Made by a program: the position numbers and the translations under genes. A stretch of DNA of 64,000 nucleotides from Zygnema circumcarinatum (Eukaryota > Streptophyta > Zygnematophyceae > Zygnematales > Zygnemataceae), in the NCBI GenBank assembly GCA_037447605.1, contig CM074809.1:3530911-3594910 (forward strand), given 5' to 3'. Below are positions 1 through 9,720 of this stretch, piece after piece; the first letter of the stretch is position 1, and every line of letters starts with the position of its first letter. Below the pieces are notes generated by a model, which saw only the letters and a list, made by a program, of their open reading frames with translations, did not search any database and was not told where the DNA came from.

Positions 1-415
1 TCGTGGCTTACTTCGGTTCAGTTACGTATTGCTCTGAATTTGAAAAAAGCACGTTCAGTCCTGTTCTATGCATTCCTCCAATCTTTCCTTAACCATCTCA
101 AGACTACAACACCTCAGACTTTATGCAAGCCGTGCGCAGTGGGTTAAATTTCTCGTCATGAAGGTCAGGATAACTTAGAGCCTTGAAAATCGCATATTTC
201 TTGTCAAAAGAAGGAGAATCCACGAAAGGATGCATGGTAGGATTTTTAGTGGTCTAGTAGAAATACCGGCTGAAACAGTAGCATAAGTACAATAGGAGTA
301 TAATATGTAGGGAAAGCATGGTAGCAAAAGAACAAGAGGAGCATAATAAGTAGGGCGAGAAGGACCTCTGTGAATGCGGGGAGAGTGTCTAGGACAACAT
401 CGAACCACGGCCAAC

Positions 416-1276
416 CTTGCGCTCCAATCTTGAAGGCTACGCGCTAAAAGCAGCATCAAATCCTCAGATACTTCGCCGCCACACACTGAGTTCACAAGCA
501 ATGCCTCCGCCCACAAGCATATGTCACTAAGACTTGAAAACGAAAGCACGAACAACATCGGTCTCCAGCTGAGCTAGTCCTTCAAAAAAACTCAGTAAAG
601 TGCGATAACTGCTTCCCAATCTGAGCGAGATACAGGTCCAACAAGTATAGCTAAAACCAAACTCTCTACAAGGAAAAGGCAAGGATCACTTCACTCAGTA
701 ATTAGATCCTCTTGCCGTCTCTGTTTATGTTGCTACTCTCTACGTTATTTGGACAGGCCATTTAGTTGATATGCTGCAGAAAGTACCGTAACTAGACTAA
801 TATTTGAAGCCCTTCGTGGGGCTTTCGCATTCCAGGATTGTTGGCGTTAGAAGCTACTCACAAGTGAGTGTGAGGCAGTCAAGTGCAGGGCTGCACTGAA
901 GGGCCTGCATAAGCACTTGGCCTACTTGAAGGCTGTCGGCTCTACCTGGCCCCGCCGACAGTCATCTCAACACGTCTTGCCAGAGTATTCAAAACCGCAG
1001 ACAATACGAACCCTGCTAATTTGCTGCACCGAAGCATCTTTCCGTCCATTATAACCTTCAGCACAGCACCTTATTCCAGATCGAACTCCTCCTGCTTTTC
1101 GTACCATGTGAGGGTGAGTGAGCACGAACGGAGGGAAGGAGAGGGGGGGGGGAGGAAGAGCGAGGGAGAAGAGAGAGAGAACTTCTTACCTTCAACTTTG
1201 AGAGACGTTAAGATGCGGTTGGTCCTCAGTGCCTCCACAAAAGCTAAGGCACCAGGCACTCCGATATTGTTACAGT
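416..1276 (-). CDS. 3' part of a leucine-rich-repeat (RI-type) protein
   Basis: Three minus-strand exons join in phase: 1190-1276, 946-1012 and a third starting at 532 and running to about 416 (weak donor). The first exon is 87 nt and encodes one module of the ribonuclease-inhibitor LRR type, with the pattern CNNIGVPGALAFVEALRTN followed by ILTSL. Phase-1 introns that delimit single repeats are typical of such genes. The second exon reads FVLSAVLNTLARRVEMTVGG and the third contains EDLMLLLARSLQDWSA, which may be the end of the LRR domain. Only one clear repeat is visible, so most of the repeat array and the start are missing; the upstream side ends in the 1277-1951 interval. The LRR assignment of the first exon is fairly secure; the other two rest on phase agreement. 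Function is unknown. Confidence 0.5.
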
Positions 1277-1951
1277 CTGCAACAGACTCGGCAGGAAGGC
1301 ATCAAAACACCAACCTTAAATTCCTATCAACAATTTAGCCATAGGCCCCTCACACAGATATGTTCCAAATCCTCCTAACTGCATGGCCAGCAGAAGTTAC
1401 GGATGAGAAGGAAAACTTGAAAGGAGGGGGAAAGAAATGCTAAAAAAACACAAAATTAGAGAATATGAAAAAAAAAAAAAGGGAGAAAAAAAAAAAAACT
1501 CTTCTGTTGACTCATCGTTACAATAACCATGACCAACAGTCGGCGAGTGACAACCGTTGCAGCTCAATCAGCCCACTCAATTAGAGGTATTTTTATGCTT
1601 GGGCAATTTCTACTTTTTCCGTCGTTCTCCTTTCTCTCCTCCCCTTTGATTTTCCCTCCTTGGAAGACACACAAATGTAGTATGAGTTCAATAGGTTACT
1701 CTTAGTTTCTCTTTGTTGTGATCACGTTGATCTTTGTTGGGAAGGACTGTCTGAACCTACCACTTTTAAGTCCGTTCTGTGTTTTTCTATTGCATCTACC
1801 CCGTTCATATTCTTACCATTTTACGTGGCAACTACAGCAGCTGGAGCATTTGAACTGAATTGCCTAAGTGTGGATGGAGTATTTCTGCTGTTCTTTGTCC
1901 ACAGCTATCTATCTGAGACTTTCTTGTCGTGCACTTTCGTTTGTCTTTCAG
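1277..1951. other. Gene-less interval between two truncated head-to-head genes
   Basis: I find neither the missing upstream LRR exons (minus) nor the missing N-terminal exons of the OSCA/CSC1 gene (plus) here. The interval holds two A-rich runs at 1441-1499 and a pyrimidine-rich stretch near 1620-1660. The last bases before 1952 form the acceptor of the first visible channel exon. Confidence 0.6.
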
Positions 1952-4900
1952 GCACAAGGTGGCGGATTGAGAGAGCCCCTGAGCCGCGAGATGTGATATG
2001 GCGTAACGTGGAACTGCGATTCTGGGAGAGGACGTTACGCTCACATTTAGGACTTGCACTTACGGTGTTGCTGATCATATTTTTTTATATTCCTGTGACT
2101 GCTATCGCTGGCCTGACATCTTTGAATAAACTGGTGGAGTGGTTCCCAGGCATCCGACATCTGGTGGCGAAGTATTATACTCCCTTTTTTCCTCCTCTTT
2201 GTTGTTAGAGAAGTTGCTTGACACTGAGACATGCGTTTTGGAGGGATCGACAAGTGAATTCCATCGTTCCATTCCATGCAGCTGCTTATGTTTGTCCTCT
2301 CTGGGTGGATGGTTGAGTTGGCAGTGTATGGTTTCGTGGTATGGTCTCCTCCTTTCTGGCGGGGTTGGGACTTCGTATCATGCTCTGGGTAATACAACCT
2401 GTTTTGATTTTACTCGGCCGACTTGAGGGCTATCCAAGCGTGAGCGAGTCAGAGCGAGTGGCAGTGGGCAAGCACTTTTATGTGCTGCTTTTCAATGTGT
2501 TTTTAGGATACACCTTCACAGACACGCTTCTTTCCCAGCTGGAGGTGAGCTAGCTGTTTACTATTATGATAAGCGAGTTGCAGTTAGAAAGGGAATTGTT
2601 GATAGCTTATGATGTGGAGGAGGTTCAATGAAGATTTACACGAGTTGTGAATGAGCTTGTGGAATTCAGTTAGAGGAAGAGCAGCCGCCAAATTTCAAGT
2701 GTGTCCTTTTGTCGACGAGACCCTTATGGGTCGTCAAATGCTGACTTGGACGCAACTCCATTTGCTTTCATTTTTAACTCCAAATGTCTTCCTTGAAATG
2801 TTGATCCGCACCTGCTCCAGTTCACTTATTCGGAGGTTGGCTTCTGAATGCTCAATGGTTTTGTGCAAAGTCAGGCAATCATTGATCATCCTTCAGATAT
2901 TGTCACGATTTTGGCCACATCTCTCCCCCAAACATCCGCATTCTTCATCACATATGTTGTCATCAGCGGAGTGTTATTCTTTCTCGAGCTACTGAGGTTT
3001 CCTATTCCCTTCATTCGCTATCTCTTTCTTCGGAACTTCGTGGGGAAGGACATTTGCGACAGAGAGAAAAGCTGGGACCTGGTAGTGCCCTGAAACCACT
3101 CTCTACTGAATGAAACATTCTTGCATTTTGCGTTGTTTCTACGTGAATGGATGTTTGCTATCCTCACTTGTGACGATATACCTCTTAAAACTCTGCAGAT
3201 TGAAGAGAGTACCTTCTGCACTCAGATCCTAAGTGTTCTCTTAAGAGTTCAATCCACACACATGTTGTTTAATGCCTGGTCGTCAGAAAGAGGCTGAGAT
3301 GGGATGATAAGTCTGCTAAAGGCTGCGTCGGACGACGTGTGTGCAGGGGCGCATCACTTACTACGTCTTTGTGCCGTATCAGAACTTGATCATTACTTTT
3401 GGATTAGTTTATGCCGTTCTGTCGCCATTGATATTGCCATTTGTTCTCTTATACTCCATCATCGGCTACATAGTCTGGAAGCATCAGGTGAGTGTTGCAA
3501 GGGCTTGCATGTCAGAGCAACTCTCTATCATGTTCTGCCAGTGTGTCCTTCCTTCCTTTCAGGAAAGTTGTAGCATACTTACAGCTTCATTTTGGAGTTC
3601 TCTGTTCCATAGATGAGGCATGAGTGAGCAAATCTAGATGTTGGTGATGGTGCATGTAGTCGATAGAAACCCCAAAGTATTGACTTAATTGACATGTTGA
3701 AACCATGCAGATCATGTATGTGTACAGTCAGCCATACCAGACAGGGGGCCTCATGTGGCCAAGTTTTGTGAACCATGTCTTTGTGGCATTGGTGATTGCT
3801 CAGCTCACAGCTATTGGAGCATTCGCTCTGAAGCAAGGGTACTACCAGGCAGGTTGGAGTGTGCCGCTGCCAATCTTGACCATCTATACATGGCTCATGT
3901 TGAACTCTCAATACAGCTCCACTTTTAGGTGGGTCCGTACAGTTCCTGTACTTCCTGACTTCGGAGAAACTACCATTGAGCCTCTTTCTTTTTATGCGGC
4001 ATTGAGGGCAACGGAGGGCTCCCAGGAGTGCCAAATAAGGTTTAGTTTTGCCGGTTGCCTTTCTGAGGATGGCTAAGGGCGCTTGTATCGCCGATATCTA
4101 AGTCCCTGAATCTCTGACATAGAAAAAGGAGGTAATCTTAGAATGAGTGGAATCAACCTCTGGCAATCTGCTATCTCCCGGCCCTCCTTCTGATAAACGA
4201 CTTCAGATACTGCAGATATGAGTCGTCAAATCGACTCAAATCGACAGTTGTAAATCGTTCTCTTGTGTGCTGTACTTTCCATAAACTTGGGTCAGACATA
4301 GCAGAACCACAAATCTCACCTTCTATGCGGCTCTATTTGCAGGGTGCTCCCACTCGAGCTTGCCTGTGAAGTGGATGAACTGAACGCGAGAGAAGGACTT
4401 GTGCCTATTGCGAGAGACTTTGCTGGACAGTACATTCCGGAGTGTCTGCAGAATCATGAGAATCCGCCACTGAGCAAAAGCACTGTGGATACGGAAGACC
4501 CCTTAGCTGCTGAATCGGCGGCAGAAGAGATTCAGGGCTTCAAAACGACAAGGGAGGAAGAATCTGATGACAGCCATAATAAGCGTTGTTGCCTTGGACT
4601 TTGTCTGGTGTGCTTGAAACGGCCTGCTGTGAAGTCTGAGGGGGAAGCAAGTGGGAGGGCGGTGGATGGGCTGCATTTGAAGGAAATAGAGGGACGAGTG
4701 CATGAGGAAGTGGAATCAGCAAGCAGGAGACATGTGAATGGGGAAGCTAGTGGTCGTGATGTCATAGGCTCGAGTGCAGGTAGCCTCGAGAATGATGATG
4801 GGCAAGATATTTCTTCAGCCGATACATTGCCGGTACTGAGGAACATGCATTTGGGATCTGTGCTTGATCAAGTACGTCCTGATGGGCAGCAAGAAGGGGA

Positions 4901-5015
4901 GCGTGGAGGGGAGTCTAGTCGTTTAGGAGAGAGAGTAAGGACAAGTGAACTGCCAGGAGGGTTAGGCTTCGGGTTAGAGTCTAGCAATGGACCAGGCTCG
5001 CCAGAAACGCGGTGA
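1952..5015 (+). CDS. OSCA/CSC1-like mechanosensitive cation channel, C-terminal half
   Basis: Six exons keep one frame: 1952-2171, 2325-2544, 2875-3081, 3347-3487, 3711-3929 and 4343-5015. The first begins with the family signature APEPRDVIWRN followed by a membrane helix. Later exons carry the rest of the DUF221/RSN1_7TM domain: LEGYPSVSESERVAVGKHFY, the helix after SLPQTSAFFITYVV, LSPLILPFVLLYSIIGYIVW, and VYSQPYQTGGLMWPSFVNHV with a further helix. The last exon encodes an acidic, Cys-containing cytosolic tail ending at a TGA at 5013-5015. OSCA proteins are osmosensitive calcium-permeable channels of the plasma membrane or endomembranes. About half the protein (first helices and large cytosolic loop) should lie 5' of 1952 but is absent from the preceding 1.95 kb, so the gene is truncated, mis-joined, or has a very long intron. 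Confidence 0.88.
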
Positions 5016-6002
5016 TGCCGGGTTTAGATTTGCCAGACTCATGTCGGGGGCGAGTGCATCACAGAACTTTAGGGTTTCTACTGATGCCTTTCCTTTTGTG
5101 TGAGTCGGGGTCCACCCTTAGTCGCTAGTAGCCATGTATAGTCAGATATGGCCACGCCGCTGAAAATAAAGTACTTAGGCGGCTAACCAATAAGGAGTGC
5201 TCTACGCTCACTAGGAGTGAATTATGTTTTCAAGCAGTAGCTACCGTAAGTGTATACCATGTATAATTTGACGTAGGAATCTGCAATGGGAGAAATCCGA
5301 GTCTCCCTTTGTGAGGAGATATGCGTAGAATGATGAAAGGGCTTCACTGGATCCCCAACTTGGAGACATACCTGCATCTGGGTACTCATCTTGCCTTCTC
5401 TCTCGATGAGCCCCACCAAGTCCTTACAGCTTATGGTGGTGCAGTGCAAGGTAAGAGTCTACCGCCCGCACACTACCGTACCTGCTTCTTTACTGCGTCT
5501 TTATATTGTGTCCTCATTGATGCCCGGATGTTCGATCGACGATGTCGCATGGATGGCCATGATGCGTCTCCATTCTCCAACCTCCATGAGTCCAGGCCCC
5601 ATAGCCTGTAGGCAACAATGCCCACATGAGTCTGTGCCTTTTTCTAAAACTCGAAAAGCTTATGCTTGTGTTTAGCTTATGTTGATCTCACGATGGCGCC
5701 ACATCCTGTTGGCTTTATATAAGCTTACGTATGTAGCTTATGCCACATCTTTTCCCTTAATGTAAAATTTGTTTACCAGATTGAGCGTGTTTTAGAAATT
5801 ACTTTAGCTCCCAAGCCCCCAGATGCGCAGCTGGACTGACGACTTCTCCCGCGTGCATCGTGCGGTCCACCGCGTTTCCCACCCAGCATCCAACGGCCCA
5901 GCGCGCCTGCATCCGCATCTCGCATCCATCCAACGGCTCAGCGTCCCCCCTCAGCGGCTCCTTAACATCCGCAGCTCGTGGTTTTGGCGCTCCGCAGCGC
6001 CA
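5016..6002. other. Intergenic, no gene seen
   Basis: Downstream region of the channel gene. An ORF at 5321-5611 ends at a good GTAAG donor but matches nothing I know. Around 5820-5960 a short unit resembling ATCCAACGGCYCAGCG occurs at least twice in GC-rich sequence. Confidence 0.5.
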
Positions 6003-6110
6003 TACCGTATGATACAGTAAATATCATGTTAGTATCGTATATTGTAATATCGTAGTTGTTGTTGTATCGTATCGCAATATTGTAATATTGTATCGTATTG
6101 TGTCGCCAAC
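6003..6110. repeat. AT-rich degenerate repeat of TATCGTA / TTGTAATAT units
   Basis: About 100 bp made of imperfect copies of TATCGTAT and TTGTAATATCGTA on a GC-richer background. It lies just upstream of the likely start at 6184, so it may be proximal promoter sequence or the remnant of a small element. Confidence 0.55.
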
Positions 6111-6183
6111 AGGACAATAGGACCTCCTCCCTTTCCCTCCGACACTTTCTCTCTCTCTCGCTCTTTCTCTCTCTCGGGCAGCC

Positions 6184-6957
6184 ATGGCGCTCGCGCTCTG
6201 CGACGACCCCGCCCTGGAGGACAACGACAGCGCTGCGCTGTGGGCCTACGTCGCCGAGGTCGAGGCGACGGGCGGAGGGAAACGGGCCCGCCTCTCACAG
6301 CCCTCCCGCAGCTGCACTCCCCCAGAGGCACCACGTGGCAGACGGCTCGTAATCACAGAGATGCCGCATTCTCCCAACACTTCTCTTCCAGATGCCGCTC
6401 AAAGGCATTCCAATCACTATGGGAAGGCGCATGCCGAGGTCGCTTCTCCTGCAATGGATTTTAACGGAGGGCGAGAAGAGGGAGGGAGAAACGGAGGTGG
6501 GAGAGGGGGGAGAGCTCTCGCAGCAGTCGGAGAACGCATGCGAAATCCTCCCATTCAGTCTTCTTGGGAGGTTGCTCGTCATCTGCAAGGCCAGGGAGCT
6601 CAGCACCTCATCAAAAGACTGCCCTTGCATGAAATAAGCAACCCGAACTATAACCCTTACCCTAACTCTAACCCTAACCCTAACCCTAACCCGAACCCTA
6701 ACCCTAACCCTACCTATAACTTTAACGCTAGCCCAAATTATGAATTTAACCCTAACGTGCGAGTTCTCTACTCTACACATTCGATGTCCGCGTGTCAACA
6801 AAGTCTTGAGAAGGAATTACCAGCTACAGTGGCGCAGCGGAGATCAGAGGATTGCAGTCTTCTTGAGGATGCGGGAGGAGGGAGAGGAAGAGCTTCATGG
6901 ATGGCAGGAATACCTTCAGCTGCAGCATTCAAACATTGCCATCAAGCAGCTTTGGAG
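6184..6957 (+). CDS. Possible 5' exon(s) of the unidentified gene at 7.2-8.3 kb
   Basis: An ATG in a strong context (GCCATGG) at 6184 opens a frame starting MALALCDDPALEDNDSAALW. The frame stays open to a donor after 6957 and joins in phase 0 to the exon at 7252. However, it runs through a telomere-like CCCTAA tract (about 6655-6715), unlikely to be coding, so the true model is probably a short first exon plus one or more others. A different frame near 6880-6957 reads GEEELHGWQEYLQLQHSNIA, more protein-like, but its donor phase (2) does not fit the next exon. I treat the region as transcribed 5' sequence with an unresolved exon structure. Confidence 0.3.
6645..6760 (+). repeat. Interstitial telomere-like tract (CCCTAA)n, degenerate at the edges
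   Basis: A core of CCCTAA hexamers (TTAGGG on the other strand) at about 6664-6715, flanked by drifted copies such as CCCGAA, CCCTTA and CCTATAA. This is the hexamer, not the TTTAGGG heptamer typical of land plants. It lies within the 5' region of the gene at 6.2-8.3 kb. Confidence 0.85.
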
Positions 6958-7251
6958 GTAGATTTGAAGATCATGCTTAGTGCATGCAGCTATCTGGAAC
7001 ATTAGTTGCAATTGCAGATACTGCGTCTATGTCCATGAGGTTATCATGGCTTTAGGAGCTTCAATTTGTGTTTATGTAGAGAGTGAGCGGTGTATTGTTT
7101 CGAGGGAGGAAGTTTAAGTTAGTCATTGCTTATTGTAAGTTAGACATTGCCGGAATTGTAAAAGTCGCTGCTTTTGTTTGCTTTTGCTTTACCGAGAATA
7201 GACTATCTCTGAGCCCTTCATCTAACTTAGGATTTTGTTCTCCTTGTGAAG

Positions 7252-8285
7252 ATTCTGGAATCAGGCGATTATGTGAACGTGCAGGGGAAGACGTACATTA
7301 AGAAGAGCGGTAGGGTGTTTAATTTTACACCCAGCTGCTTCTTGGCCGAGTCTGCATAAATAAAAAATACTACAATTAAATGGTGTTCTTGGACTGGCGT
7401 TCATTCAAACATCTACTTCATTTCAAGTGTTTACAAAAAAGTAGGGTGAGTTTGAGTGTCTGTTTTCGCTATGTTATTCTCGTGAACAGCAAGGCCTGTC
7501 TTTTCACTTTATGTCTACCTTACAAGTGGGTTCCTCAACATCCTGTAATCATTCTTGTCTCTTGGCGTGCAGGGTGGAGAAAAATCGCGTTCTTTTTTGG
7601 TATTTCGTTTGAAATCAAGGACCGAAAAATGGAAATGGATGATGCGGGCAGAATTGTACGAGCAGAATTCATCGTACGAGCGAGCATGCAGTAAGGCCGA
7701 ACAGTCTGACCACTTTCTTTACTGAGTTGATTTCTCAATGCTTGACAAGCATTCAGCTTCACTTAGCTCGTGCAGTCAGCCGAAAAGCATAGTCGAAATT
7801 CCAGGGGGGACCATGGGATGCAGATCAGGTCGTTTCTCGGAGGGTTTGGGAACATGTGACCGTTCAGAAAAGCGGTTCGTACGACCAAACAATGACATTC
7901 CATGTACAGCGGAGACTCGGGCAAAGAATCGTGCTTGCCAGGTACTGTCTCCTACTTTGTATTCACATGTTCTATCAGTACAGACTCACTCTTTCTCTCT
8001 CTCTCTCTCCTCGCTCGCTCTCTCGCACTCTCACTCTCTCTCTCTCTCTCTCTCTCCCTCTGGCACTTAGAGGTCAAGTTATCAGAGGTTTGGTTTAGGC
8101 AAGCCGGAGAGGTAGTGTTGGTAACAGGGGAAGCAGACCAATGGGACATGGGGGGAGATCAAGGGGACATTGGGGGCTTTGCCAATATCTCAAGTTTGTA
8201 TCCTGCTGCAACTATGCTTCTATCCTCCCTTTGTTTGAATGTGCAGGATTTGGTTGGCATTGGAGACGTGAAGTCGAAGCACTGA
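7252..8285 (+). CDS. Unidentified protein, conserved-looking C-terminal domain
   Basis: Four exons join with matching phases: 7252-7309, 7573-7690, 7824-7941 and 8247-8285 (stop TGA). Together they encode about 110 residues: a start around GDYVNVQGKTYIKKSGWRK, then a hydrophobic IAFFFGIS, alternating strands (KMEMDDAGRIVRAEFIVRA), a GRFSEGLGTCDRSEKRF block, and a C-terminal TAETRAKNRACQ joined to DLVGIGDVKSKH. The frame and conserved-looking blocks make this a convincing gene end. The TAETRAKNRA helix followed by a short LxGxG segment recalls the T-x-A-x-x-RA region of Rad52/Erf-type single-strand annealing proteins and some archaeal/phage proteins, but that is only my impression; no family is assigned. 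The third exon also stays open straight through the last intron to the same stop, adding an in-frame segment that begins near VKLSEVWFRQAGEVVLVTGE. Confidence 0.5.
7989..8056 (+). repeat. (CT)n microsatellite in an intron
   Basis: CT-rich run with scattered CG and CA interruptions in the last intron of the preceding gene, pyrimidines on the coding strand. Confidence 0.85.
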
Positions 8286-9059
8286 GCACATTCTTTATTC
8301 TTTCATTCATCGAATAAGAAAACTCCTTCATACAAGACATCTAGACCTCATGTTGAATCTCTGTGTCAGCTTTTTGGAAATGAAATAGGGGGAGAGGGAA
8401 GAGGAGAGGGAGAGGGTGGGGGGGGGGGGGGAGGAGTTTTTAAACAGCACAAGGAGTGTTCTGCCTTCCTATAAGGGCTCCCTAAGGTCTCGTGTTCAGT
8501 ACTCGTGGTTCCAGATAAAGGGCCCTCCCACATTGCAGCTTAGGGTTGGGATGTTGGTATGGACTTGAGACATTTCGGCAGTGAGAGTTGGTGGAAAGGA
8601 AGGGGGGAGGGGGGCTGGAGGTGTACGGAATTCGAAGAGGATTTTATGGTCATCCAGGGTTTGAGGTTTTTTAATCCTTTAAGGGCTGTAGGATTTAGGA
8701 GCAAATTGTACATTATCCCTTTCATCGTTAAGGAAAAAAGGGCCTTTTTTTGTTGTTATTTTATGCACATTGTGAGTGGATTAATTATTTTCGTGCCCTC
8801 ACAATTCAACGTGACGTAACATTACAACGTGACGTGACAAAACCCCGACACTTTATTGAAACAATTGAAACAATTACAGAAAAAAATGGGTTAGACCACA
8901 CACTGGAATTTCCTCCCAGTGGCTCCTCATACTCCTACGTGTGTGAATGCCTCCGCCCTACCGCCTTAACAGTTCCCCCCCCCCCCCTCCCCCCCCCTCT
9001 CTCTCGCTCTCTCTCACTCTCTCACTCTCTTTCTCTCTCTCTCACTCTCTCTCTCTCCC

Positions 9060-9090
<31 letters not shown>

Positions 9091-9720
9091 CTCCCTCTCT
9101 CTCACACTCTCTCTCCCCCTCCCGGGCAGTCAGCCTCCCTCCCTCACTGTGTGCCTGAAGGGGCGCAAAACAAATGTAAGTGTCATTGGGCAGCAGAGCC
9201 GCCTTCCCTCCGGCCTCGCCGGCGCTCTGCTTCAGACCTTATTGCTGCTGTCAGCTAAGGGCTCTACCGCATGTAACTGACAAACTGAACAAACGCCCCG
9301 TTCCGTTGTCATGTATCTGGAGGCACATAGAGACACACTCACACGAAACGTACAAAACTCAACAGGTACTGTCAGACAAATGCAGAACGAAAACAGCAGT
9401 TCCATGCATTACATTCCAGCTAAACTAAAAAGCGGAAATCGACAGTTCCTCTTTCTAGCCATTGGGAGAGTGTTGACAACTTAGCACATGCATCGTGGAT
9501 CTGTAATTCTGAAAAGAAAGGGCTCCCTGTAATGCAAATTGCTTTCATGAAAACGTTACTCTCGGAGCTTGCTGGCTAACCACCCGCTCTATAGACAATG
9601 CTTAACCACCGACCATCACAGAGGTAAGACATCCAGCAAAAATGTGACACGTAGGAAAGGAAAGGAAACGATCGTACCTTCAAATAAATAAAGGCACCCC
9701 CTCGTTTTGAAGGCTGCATC
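8286..9720. repeat. Intergenic with poly-G and pyrimidine tracts
   Basis: No gene seen. A purine/G tract (AGGGAGAGGGTGGGGG) lies at about 8390-8435. A C run followed by CT repeats occupies about 8975-9120. Otherwise unremarkable sequence between two convergent genes. Confidence 0.6.

Noticed and set aside
5321-5611. ORF ending at a GTAAG donor (possible exon)
   Set aside because: No family motif, no phase-compatible partner exon found in the neighbourhood.
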